From NCBI GenBank assembly GCA_008501785.1, contig QQUD01000395.1:1-6379 (forward strand): a stretch of 6,379 nt of DNA, written 5' to 3'. The stretch is from Chloroflexota bacterium. Lineage in GTDB: Bacteria; Chloroflexota; Anaerolineae; Promineifilales; Promineifilaceae. Of this stretch, positions 1 to 5,590 are shown piece by piece. Each line of letters opens with the position of its first letter. The stretch's first letter is position 1. The notes beneath the pieces are model-generated. The model was given only the letters and a program-made list of their open reading frames with translations, did not search any database and had not been told where the DNA came from. Both the position numbers and the translations under genes were made by a program.

Positions 1-121
1 TAGACGCGGATTGCTGCGTCACTAGCAGCGCGTCGTCTTTCTAGCAGTCGGTTATGGCATCATTATTGGGGGCACACTTGCGCTGCAAGTCCGTTCTATT
101 TACAGTTTACTATTAACTACA

Positions 122-1300
122 ATGCTCATGACCGCATTTTTTGCCCTGATGAGCTGGCAATCTTATGTGGAACGGGAACGGTATATTGGTAGTTTACGGC
201 CGTTTGTTACCTCCCAACGCCTCTACGAACAGCTTTTAACCCAATCCGTCCCGCAAAATGTAGATTTTGTCTCACCCTTCCATGCCCTCTGCCGCGATGT
301 GCTAGATGCACAGGTTGCCTATCTGGCTGCACTTGGACAATTAGCCCCCCTGGTTGGACCACCACTTGTCTATCCCAGTCAAGAAGATGTGAACCTACCA
401 TCACTTACAAATTTAATTGAACACTTCCAATCACCAGCTACAGTCAACCTTTCCGTTGAACCAGAACAGTATGGAGGGGCAATTTGGGCAATTGCTTTGT
501 GGAGTGAACGTGGCCTGATTGGCGTATTTTTACTCGGTCCCAAAGTAGGCGACAGCCTCTACACGCAAGAAGAGATCGAAATAGCCCGTACCATTGGCGA
601 ACGGCTAATTGACACGCAAGCCAGCGCCGAAATGAGCCAAAAATTGATGGGATTGCAGCGCGAACGGCTGGCCCACAACCAAGTCATCGATCAACAAACT
701 CGCCGCGTGCTCCATGACGACATCTTGCCCAGCCTGCAAACCTCACTCATTGCCTTGAGCAGCGAAACAACCAGCGAAAACAGCGCCGTCAACAACGCCG
801 TCGCCATGATGACCGACGCTCACAAGCAAATTTCCGACTTATTGCACAATATGCCGACCATTTCGGTGCCAGATGTGGCCCGTTTAGGCATTGTCGAGGC
901 GTTTAAGCGTACAGTTAATGAAGAACTGGCCCACGCATTTCAAAAAATCACCTGGCAGATTGCTGAAGGCATCTCTGAAAAAAGCCAAATGATTCCACAT
1001 TTACCGGCCGAAGTATTGTTTTATGCGGCCCGTGAAGTTGTGAGAAACGCAATGAAACATGGTGGGGGGGATTCAGGGGGGGAAATCTCCCTCTGCATCG
1101 ACATCAACTGGCAAGATGGACTGATCATTAAGATAGAAGACGACGGCGTAGGAGTCTCGTCTAACACCTCGACGCGTGGCAGCGGCCAAGGTTTGTCATT
1201 ACACTCCACGATGATGGCTGTGGTGGGTGGCTCTCTTTCAATTGATAGTGTGGTGGGTAGGTATACGGCCGTTACCCTCACACTCCCCACCAACAGCTAA
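122..1300 (+). CDS. GAF-domain sensor histidine kinase, 5' end uncertain or broken
   Basis: Cytoplasmic part of a two-component sensor kinase, which would autophosphorylate on a histidine and pass the phosphate to a response regulator not present here. Residues 1-15 are the end of a membrane helix, followed by the basic/acidic stretch SWQSYVERERY. Residues about 46-165 look like a degenerate GAF sensor domain. The dimerisation/phosphoacceptor helix holds RRVLHDDILPSLQ with H198. The ATPase domain shows the N-box (EVVRNAMKHG, N309), G1 (DDGVG, 340-344) and G2 (GSGQGLSLH, 353-361). ATG 122 is only the first usual start codon. No Shine-Dalgarno sequence precedes it, and the frame upstream stays open back to 26 and reads as membrane helices, with a TAG at 23-25. 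The real protein probably began further upstream, so this may be a pseudogene or an assembly error. The kinase assignment is firm; the ligand is unknown. Confidence 0.88.
   Translation: MLMTAFFALMSWQSYVERERYIGSLRPFVTSQRLYEQLLTQSVPQNVDFVSPFHALCRDVLDAQVAYLAALGQLAPLVGPPLVYPSQEDVNLPSLTNLIEHFQSPATVNLSVEPEQYGGAIWAIALWSERGLIGVFLLGPKVGDSLYTQEEIEIARTIGERLIDTQASAEMSQKLMGLQRERLAHNQVIDQQTRRVLHDDILPSLQTSLIALSSETTSENSAVNNAVAMMTDAHKQISDLLHNMPTISVPDVARLGIVEAFKRTVNEELAHAFQKITWQIAEGISEKSQMIPHLPAEVLFYAAREVVRNAMKHGGGDSGGEISLCIDINWQDGLIIKIEDDGVGVSSNTSTRGSGQGLSLHSTMMAVVGGSLSIDSVVGRYTAVTLTLPTNS
1064..1082 (+). repeat. Two G7 homopolymer tracts in the kinase ATPase domain
   Basis: Two runs of seven G (1064-1070 and 1076-1082), separated by ATTCA, lie just after the N-box of the kinase and encode a glycine-rich linker (HGGGDSGGE). 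Runs of this length are prone to slippage. A single-base change would frameshift the protein before its G1 and G2 boxes. Confidence 0.9.
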
Positions 1301-1362
1301 TCTTATCAACATTAAACATCCCACATATCTGAGGAGCAAGTTATCCTAAATATTGCCTTTAG

Positions 1363-1809
1363 CTATGAAAGTAGCCAATTAACAATAATTATTGGAAATT
1401 TAGCACTTAACAAAAGCATTCCTGTCACAGTTCCCATCAAAAAAATGGGCGTAAAAAAGGAACTGGGAAATAGAAAAGAGAAGAATGTTCCCAGAAAACC
1501 ACCTAAAACAGAGCCTAAAAACATTCCCAACACGATTCCTATACTTGCTCCGGCAAGAATTTTAACACCAACTTTTTCTGACTTATATACCCAGCTAAGG
1601 TAGACACCAACGAGTAAACCGATAAGTGATGCCAAAGGAACAAATCCCCCAAAACTTGGATCCTGCAAAATTCCTGAAACAAACCCTATCGTACTGCCAA
1701 CTATGACAAAATTTAAGACATGTGTGATAGATTGAAAGGTAGTTCGCTGCATTTCTTGTTTCATGCTTGACTCCCGGTTACGGTCATGTCTTCTGACCGT
1801 GCGGGTCAT
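1363..1809 (-). CDS. Small glycine-rich multi-pass membrane protein, function unknown
   Basis: A 148-residue protein I do not recognise. After a charged N-terminus there are about four hydrophobic segments: residues ~30-48, ~54-75, ~83-114 (possibly two short helices) and ~117-146. They are rich in GxxxG-type spacings (for example GASIGIVLGMFLGSVLGG), as in tightly packed transmembrane helices. There is no signal-peptide cleavage site and no catalytic motif. Two starts are possible. The ATG at 1809 has AGGAG 10 bases upstream. The ATG at 1764 (residue 16) has GGGAG 6 bases upstream and would give 133 residues. I keep the longer one, but the extra 15 residues are low-complexity basic/acidic, and a perfect inverted repeat sits inside them, so 1764 is a real alternative. 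The gene is convergent with the kinase and lies 100 bases downstream of the metallohydrolase on the same strand, perhaps in one transcript. The base composition is more AT-rich than its neighbours. Confidence 0.75.
   Translation of the reverse strand: MTRTVRRHDRNRESSMKQEMQRTTFQSITHVLNFVIVGSTIGFVSGILQDPSFGGFVPLASLIGLLVGVYLSWVYKSEKVGVKILAGASIGIVLGMFLGSVLGGFLGTFFSFLFPSSFFTPIFLMGTVTGMLLLSAKFPIIIVNWLLS
1780..1800. promoter_or_regulatory. Perfect 7-bp inverted repeat at the membrane-protein start
   Basis: ACGGTCA (1780-1786) and TGACCGT (1794-1800) are exact reverse complements separated by 7 bases. They lie between the two candidate start codons (1809 and 1764) of the membrane-protein gene. It could be an operator or an mRNA hairpin close to the ribosome binding site at 1771-1775. 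No regulator is identified. Confidence 0.4.
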
Positions 1810-1909
1810 TTATTGCAATCTCCTGCACTTTTCTCAACTGCTTCTTCAACGGTGTTTGTTTTGTTAGTAGTGAAAAGGCTAATCTCCGTGTATCAGGTAA
1901 ATCAGCGTC

Positions 1910-2815
1910 CTATTTCCTTTTTTCGTCCCGCTTCCGCCAATAACGCAAAATCCCATCCACCGACATATACCAAGGATTTGCCATTTCATATTTATGCACA
2001 ACCTCAGCATCCATGCCTGCCGCTTCTGCTCTTGCTCGCTGCCATTGATTAAACAACGTCACCATTTCATCACGAGACACCCCAGCCAACAAATTAGCAC
2101 GAATAAAACCAACCGCATCAATCATCAACTGCTTCAGTGCAATCAATTGAAACGTTGGATTATCCACACGACCAAAATGCGTTGGGTAAATCGCTTTGAA
2201 ATCGCGTTCAAGCAGCCGGTCAATCGTTTTCATCCAAACTTCTAGCTTAAATTCAGGCGGTGGCGCTGGCACATCCACAAAAGGCTGCCCAGATAAACAA
2301 ATGCCCGCTGCATCTCCTGTAAATGCCACATCACCCAACTGATACACATGATGATGCCACGCATGTCCAGGCGTGTTCAGCGCTGTAAACGTCAAGCCAG
2401 CTACATCAATTTGCTGGTTATCTTCAATCGGAACCACATTTTCAGCAGGTGCTTGCAAAAAATCACCCCACAACATGTCCATTTTATCCTCATAAATACG
2501 TCCAGCACTGGTTAACAGCTTTTCTGGGTTGATGAGATGGGGTGCACCCACCACATGTACATAAATCTTGGCTCCCTGCTGTGCCCACCAACCAGCCGCT
2601 CCCGCATGGTCTAGATGAATATGCGTCACCAACACGTGTTTAATATCATTGACCGCAACACCATGCGCTTGAATCCCTGCTTTTAATGTGTCTAGTGTAG
2701 AACCTGGCCCCGTTTCAACCAACACTGGCCCATCTGGTCCCATCACCAGGTAAGCTGCAATAGATTGTGGCACATCTTGAAAATTGAGATCGATTGTATG
2801 AATTTGTACTGTCAT
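1910..2815 (-). CDS. Metallo-beta-lactamase-fold metallohydrolase
   Basis: A 301-residue MBL-fold hydrolase, cytoplasmic (no signal peptide). The metal-binding set is complete: THIHLDHAG (H65, H67, D69, H70), TPGHAWHH (H151), TGDAAG (D168) and YPTHFG (H213). The early strand-turn ETGPGS (34-39) is typical of the glyoxalase II-like branch, which usually has D where this protein has E34. The C-terminal ~70 residues form a helical extension seen in many uncharacterised members, so the substrate cannot be named; a thioester, lactone or phosphoester are all possible for the fold. The ATG at 2815 has no clear Shine-Dalgarno sequence. TATGAT just upstream on the minus strand could be a -10 element for a short-leader transcript, with no convincing -35. 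The upstream gene ends only 22 bases away on the same strand, so co-transcription is likely. Its relation to the replication-like genes on the right is unclear, and it may be ordinary chromosomal cargo. Confidence 0.93.
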   Translation of the reverse strand: MTVQIHTIDLNFQDVPQSIAAYLVMGPDGPVLVETGPGSTLDTLKAGIQAHGVAVNDIKHVLVTHIHLDHAGAAGWWAQQGAKIYVHVVGAPHLINPEKLLTSAGRIYEDKMDMLWGDFLQAPAENVVPIEDNQQIDVAGLTFTALNTPGHAWHHHVYQLGDVAFTGDAAGICLSGQPFVDVPAPPPEFKLEVWMKTIDRLLERDFKAIYPTHFGRVDNPTFQLIALKQLMIDAVGFIRANLLAGVSRDEMVTLFNQWQRARAEAAGMDAEVVHKYEMANPWYMSVDGILRYWRKRDEKRK

Positions 2816-2837
2816 AGCGAAATAGTATCATAAATCC

Positions 2838-4142
2838 CTAGAATGGGGGATCATTTTTTCCGACCCCATCTAAATTTTTTAAATTGTGCCAAATTTGAGC
2901 AGTTCCCTGCTTCGCTTCTGGCCAATAAGCTGCTTCAATCTGATCTCGCTGGATGGTTTTGGCCGCAAAACGGCCGTTTTCACAATACCGCACCCCACAC
3001 TCAGAAAGCTGAGTCCGCTCAGCAGATGTATATTGATCGTTCCCCGTTGTCCCTTGATGCATCAGGTCAGTCAATACACGATTCATTCGCTTCCGCTGGT
3101 TGCTTGTCTGAATACGGTGTGGGCCTGCATAGCTATTCGGTAGCTGCCACGCCAAGTATGATTTGCCAGGAGTGCCAAAACGGCCGTTTCTATCCACCAA
3201 CTTAAAAACAGCAGATCCACGCTGCCACGCCTCATGCTGCAAGGCAGCTTGCGAAAATGCAGCCCCAACAGAAAAATTCCGCTGTGGCCGCACCCGTGCT
3301 GCCTTTTCATACAGCCGTTGAATGCGTGGATTCACGTTTGTGATCTTTTCAATCGTCGATCTTGCAATAGGTTTCATTTGGGTAGCTCCTAGCTGTGGAT
3401 TGGCGCGACTGCTGTGAAAACTCGCATAAAAATGCGCCCGCACCGTGCCGATTCGTTGTGTCATCACCGAAACAGGCAATGCAACCGGTTTAGAAGAGAA
3501 CTTGTGTGTACCTAGCGATACAGCAACCTTGGGCAAAGAACGGAGCCAAATACGGCCGTTTTGCCTTCGCCAGAACACCCCTTCACCCTTCGCCAGCAAA
3601 TTCCGCAGCTGCCGCCAGCCACACACACGTAGCTGCGACTGCTTTTCAGTCAATCGCTTGCGTGCATCAGCCACAGCAACCCACCCACGACCCACCTGGT
3701 CCAGGTGACGCAGCAGCAGCCAGATACGTCCGGCCGCTTCTGATTCTGTGCGCAACATGCTTAATGCAATATCTGGGTAAAGTTGAAGGGTATCGGGTGC
3801 TAGCTTTGTTTCCAGGGCTTTGGGTGCATCACGGATTGGCGAGCCATCAAACTTCACAACCTCTAATGATGGGTGTGAAACGCTCACACTGAGCACCGCC
3901 GAAGTGTCCGTTTTCTGCAAATCAGAAAACGGTTGACTGTGCCATCCTAGGTGTGCTGGCAGTTGCAAAGGGGCAATCGTTGGGGGTGAAAACGCGTTTT
4001 TGGCGGAAACGCCTGCACTGGGCAGAGCCGAAACGGCCGTTTTCTTCCCTTGAATGCTCGATTGATAAGCTTGTCGCCGCCCCAAAAGCCGCTGCTGTGC
4101 AGCCAGCAATTCTGGCGATACGCTCGGTCCCTGCTCGTGCAA
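2838..4142 (-). CDS. Unknown protein with two helix-turn-helix-like segments (replication-initiator-like?)
   Basis: A 434-residue protein whose family I cannot name. Residues 1-125 are low-complexity (S, A, P, Q), probably disordered. Residues ~127-210 look like a winged helix: SMLRTESEAAGRIWLLLRHL, then WRQLRNLLAKGEG, then a beta-wing FWRRQNGRIWLR. A second block has IARSTIEKITNVNPRIQRLYE (259-279), which reads as a helix-turn-helix, followed by a conserved-looking AWQLPNSYAGPHR (331-343) and a basic helix NQRKRMNR (348-355). No catalytic motif is evident. The start is a TTG: a stop codon (TGA) lies six codons upstream in frame, and GAAGAG is spaced 6 bases from the TTG. The gene contains four of the window's six ACGGCCGT palindromes. 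It points away from the intergenic region holding a structured RNA and origin-like repeats, which fits a DNA-binding or replication role. That role is inference from layout only. Long plus-strand open frames inside it are shadows. Confidence 0.7.
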   Translation of the reverse strand: MHEQGPSVSPELLAAQQRLLGRRQAYQSSIQGKKTAVSALPSAGVSAKNAFSPPTIAPLQLPAHLGWHSQPFSDLQKTDTSAVLSVSVSHPSLEVVKFDGSPIRDAPKALETKLAPDTLQLYPDIALSMLRTESEAAGRIWLLLRHLDQVGRGWVAVADARKRLTEKQSQLRVCGWRQLRNLLAKGEGVFWRRQNGRIWLRSLPKVAVSLGTHKFSSKPVALPVSVMTQRIGTVRAHFYASFHSSRANPQLGATQMKPIARSTIEKITNVNPRIQRLYEKAARVRPQRNFSVGAAFSQAALQHEAWQRGSAVFKLVDRNGRFGTPGKSYLAWQLPNSYAGPHRIQTSNQRKRMNRVLTDLMHQGTTGNDQYTSAERTQLSECGVRYCENGRFAAKTIQRDQIEAAYWPEAKQGTAQIWHNLKNLDGVGKNDPPF

Positions 4143-4200
4143 GGCAAACTCTTCTTTTCAGGAAAAAGTAGCACATGAGCAGTCACAGAAAAACGGCTAA

Positions 4201-4221
4201 ACCCGAAGGGTCCCTAAAGGG
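4201..4221. repeat. Two abutting mini-hairpins
   Basis: ACCC-GAA-GGGT (4201-4211) is followed immediately by CCCT-AA-AGGG (4212-4221). Both are 4-bp stems with tiny loops, and the first has a GAA loop, a kind known to make unusually stable DNA mini-hairpins. They lie between the TTG-started minus-strand gene and the -35 element of the RNA promoter, in the presumed leader or promoter region of that gene. Confidence 0.5.
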
Positions 4222-4228
4222 CGAACCA

Positions 4229-4257
4229 TTGACAGTCTGCGCTGCCTATGTTATTCT
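4229..4257 (+). promoter_or_regulatory. Sigma70-type promoter of the structured RNA
   Basis: TTGACA (4229-4234) matches the -35 consensus exactly. A 17-base spacer leads to TATTCT (4252-4257), a 4/6 match to the -10. The expected start is near A4265. No open reading frame follows it before the terminator at 4378-4411, which points to an untranslated RNA. Confidence 0.6.
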
Positions 4258-4264
4258 CTTACCT

Positions 4265-4411
4265 AAGCTAGTGAGCTACCTTGGGGGCAAAAACTCCCCC
4301 TCCCCAATTAAGGGGCCTCTTGTTTACAGTGTTGGCGGCACATAAACAGTAGAAAGGTAACTTGCTGAATTGAACTGAGGCCAGGCATTCAAATGCTTGG
4401 CCTTTTTCTTT
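4265..4411 (+). ncRNA. Predicted small structured RNA with four-way junction, class unknown
   Basis: A stand-alone promoter and a strong terminator bracket about 147 non-coding nt that fold compactly by eye. The closing helix pairs 4266-4268 with 4364-4366, 4270-4272 with 4360-4362, and 4277-4282 (UACCUU) with 4354-4359 (AAGGUA). Inside are three hairpins: GGGGG 4283-4287 with CCCCC 4296-4300, CCCC 4302-4305 with GGGG 4312-4315, and an arm joining UCUUGUUUA (4318-4326) to UAAACA-GU-AGA (4343-4353) with UGU/ACA above. Only three bases are left unpaired at the junction. A terminator hairpin follows. I do not recognise a family: it is not tRNA, tmRNA or SRP RNA, and no 6S-type long rod is seen. 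It lies between the HTH protein gene and the ATPase operon, so a regulatory or copy-control role is possible but unproven. The stretch 4143-4702 has no protein gene. Confidence 0.5.
4378..4411 (+). terminator. Strong rho-independent terminator
   Basis: AGGCCAGGCAT (4378-4388) pairs with ATGCTTGGCCT (4393-4403) over 11 bp with one G-T wobble and a TCAA loop. It is followed by TTTTCTTT (4404-4411). The T-run is on one side only, so it works on plus-strand transcripts: it ends the structured RNA and separates it from the ATPase operon. Confidence 0.85.
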
Positions 4412-4479
4412 AGGAATAAAAGCTATCCACAAGCTTTAACAAAGGTGCAAACATGGACAACCTTTCTCTTTCATTCCTA
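4411..4479. repeat. Three-armed inverted-repeat structure with DnaA-box-like loop
   Basis: TAGGAAT (4411-4417) pairs with ATTCCTA (4473-4479). Inside are AAAGCT (4419-4424) with AGCTTT (4432-4437) and AAAGGT (4441-4446) with ACCTTT (4460-4465), which together make a three-way junction. The outer match extends to 11 of 12 bases if the first inner arm opens. The first arm's loop region contains CTATCCACA (4423-4431), 8 of 9 bases of the DnaA box TTATCCACA. An AT-rich stretch follows. It could be an origin, a recombination site or an RNA element. Confidence 0.45.
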
Positions 4480-4591
4480 ATAGAGTGCTGATATGATCAA
4501 ATCAATACCATTTAACGATCCTTCAGGCTATATTAATAGACATAACCTGTATAACGTGACAGTCTATCAGAATTAATATGGCGTGTCAACG

Positions 4592-4610
4592 AATCTATAG
4601 CATATAGATT
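4592..4610. promoter_or_regulatory. Perfect 8-bp palindromic operator candidate
   Basis: AATCTATA (4592-4599) and TATAGATT (4603-4610) are exact reverse complements with a GCA centre. The right arm touches the -35 of the first ATPase-operon promoter, a typical place for a repressor site. Confidence 0.5.
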
Positions 4611-4658
4611 TGAAATATTGCCTGGTTACTTGTATAATGACGGCATAGATTGAATATT
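4605..4658 (+). repeat. Imperfect direct repeat TAGATT(T)GA(A)ATATT over the promoter
   Basis: TAGATTTGAAATATT (4605-4619) recurs as TAGATTGAATATT (4646-4658), 41 bases apart, about four helical turns. The first copy covers the -35 of promoter P1, and the second covers its expected start and lies just upstream of P2. Ribbon-helix-helix proteins often bind such repeats, and one is encoded in this operon. Autoregulation is inference. Confidence 0.4.
4610..4638 (+). promoter_or_regulatory. Promoter P1 of the ATPase operon
   Basis: TTGAAA (4610-4615, 5/6 match) is followed by a 17-base spacer and a perfect TATAAT (4633-4638). The expected start is A4645, giving a 58-nt leader without a Shine-Dalgarno sequence before ATG 4703. 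It overlaps the palindrome and direct repeat listed separately. Confidence 0.6.
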
Positions 4659-4667
4659 TAACCATTC

Positions 4668-4696
4668 TTGACAATAGAATCATACTTATATACGAT
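4668..4696 (+). promoter_or_regulatory. Promoter P2 of the ATPase operon, predicted leaderless
   Basis: A perfect TTGACA (4668-4673), a 17-base spacer and TACGAT (4691-4696, 4/6) place +1 at 4703, exactly the A of the ATPase ATG. No ribosome binding site lies upstream of that ATG, which fits a leaderless mRNA. Confidence 0.5.
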
Positions 4697-4702
4697 AATG
4701 TC

Positions 4703-5590
4703 ATGGCAATTGGAAACCAGTTAGACTTAGAGTTCGAACAATTCTCACCCGATTGGGATCGTTTAGGGGTTGTTGTACCTCCCTTCACCATCGAAGCTGA
4801 TCCGCGCTTCATGTATCTGTCCACAGAAACACGTCGAGCGCTGTCCAAAGTAAGCTATATGGTAGAAGCAGGCCAAGGTGCTTCCGTCATTGTTGGCGAA
4901 GTTGGCACTGGCAAAACAACGCTGGCCTCCTGGTTCCACAGTAGGTACCAGCGCCGCCCAGACTTCATCGCCGCCAAAATAGACGAGTCACCCAAAAAGA
5001 GCGGCCTTCTATTACTACGTCGCATTGCTGCCGAGTTCGGCATTCGAACTCGACGCGCCACAGAAGATCAGCTAAACGAGTTTCGCGCTCTATTAGTTGA
5101 ACAAAGTAGCAACGGCATACTCCCCCTCATTATTATTGATGAAGCACATGAGTTAAGCCCTGAGCAGTTTGTTGAACTGCGACGCCTGCTAAACTTCCGT
5201 GACCCGCGTGGTGGCAAAGCATTTCAATTAGTATTGCTAGGCCGCCCCGAGCTAGACATCAACCTGCGAGAAGTCCCAGACTTCAATGACAGGGTAGCAA
5301 CACGCTCTTCCTTAGATCCCCTCACCCCCGAAGATACAAACTCTTTGATTGAATACCGATTGCTGGCCGCTGGTCGTGACTCAAAACAATCATCCATCTT
5401 CACCGAAGATGCCGTCTTACCCATTTGGCGAGAAACAAAAGGATATCCGCGAAGCATTTGCTTGTTGTGTTTACATCTATGCCTGGAACTGTTAGCAACA
5501 AATGGTGATGAAATCGATGCTGATTTCGTCACAAAATTCCTGGAAGACCATCACGATTACCGACAAGCTGGTTTAAAGCGGTTTGAATGA
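4703..5590 (+). CDS. ExeA/TnsC-like AAA+ ATPase
   Basis: A 295-residue P-loop ATPase, cytoplasmic and likely DNA-associated. Motifs in order: the ADPRFMYLS entry typical of ExeA-like proteins (32-40), Walker A GEVGTGKT (65-72), Walker B LIIIDEAHEL (142-151, D146 and E147), sensor-1-like LLGRPEL (178-184), and FNDRVATRSSLDPLTPED (194-211), where R197 or R201 may act in trans. A helical lid region (KGYPRSICLLCLHLC) follows. The protein ends there and lacks the peptidoglycan-binding tail of type II secretion ExeA. This shorter form is common in mobile elements, where such ATPases (TnsC, TniB and MuB types) partner a DDE transposase, but none is present here. The partner is instead the AT-hook/RHH protein, whose ATG overlaps this stop codon (ATGA). 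The start is supported by a leaderless-type promoter and the palindromic region just upstream. The ATPase fold is firm; the process it serves is open. Confidence 0.9.
   Translation: MAIGNQLDLEFEQFSPDWDRLGVVVPPFTIEADPRFMYLSTETRRALSKVSYMVEAGQGASVIVGEVGTGKTTLASWFHSRYQRRPDFIAAKIDESPKKSGLLLLRRIAAEFGIRTRRATEDQLNEFRALLVEQSSNGILPLIIIDEAHELSPEQFVELRRLLNFRDPRGGKAFQLVLLGRPELDINLREVPDFNDRVATRSSLDPLTPEDTNSLIEYRLLAAGRDSKQSSIFTEDAVLPIWRETKGYPRSICLLCLHLCLELLATNGDEIDADFVTKFLEDHHDYRQAGLKRFE

Larger units (their letters stand above)
196..4042. repeat. Six dispersed ACGGCCGT palindromes (core of AAAACGGCCGTTTT)
   Basis: ACGGCCGT occurs at 196-203, 1265-1272, 2970-2977, 3180-3187, 3552-3559 and 4033-4040. About 0.1 copies are expected by chance in a window of this size. 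Flanks extend the palindrome: AAAACGGCCGTTTT at 2967-2980, and AAACGGCCGTTT at 3178-3189 and 4031-4042. Copies are read in different frames (NGRF, NGRI, TAV, LRPF), so the constraint is on DNA, not protein. It resembles a highly iterated palindrome such as HIP1 of cyanobacteria. Function is unknown. Confidence 0.85.

Noticed and set aside
2160..2168. Perfect DnaA box TTATCCACA
   Set aside because: It lies inside the metallohydrolase coding sequence, is alone, and has no AT-rich region; one 9-mer is easily chance.
2843..2880. Plus-strand hairpin ATGGGG/CCCCAT followed by a T-run
   Set aside because: It looks terminator-like, but the loop is 15 bases, the T-run is offset, and no plus-strand gene reads into it; it overlaps the minus-strand gene's 3' end.
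2843..3892. Several plus-strand open frames opposite the 434-residue gene
   Set aside because: Their translations are Cys/His/Ser/Pro-rich with no domain features, while the minus frame is continuous, longer and has HTH-like segments; they are shadows.
4265..4411. 6S RNA, tmRNA or SRP RNA identity for the structured RNA
   Set aside because: The fold is a four-way junction with short arms; it has no long rod with central bubble, no tRNA-like ends and no SRP tetraloop domain.
4230..4565. TGACAGTCT repeated at 4230-4238 and 4557-4565
   Set aside because: One 9-bp match within 560 bases is close to chance expectation, and the second copy is not followed by a -10.
4573..4848. Minus-strand open frame across the promoter region
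   Set aside because: It overlaps the ATPase start and the promoter elements, and its translation shows no domain; a shadow.
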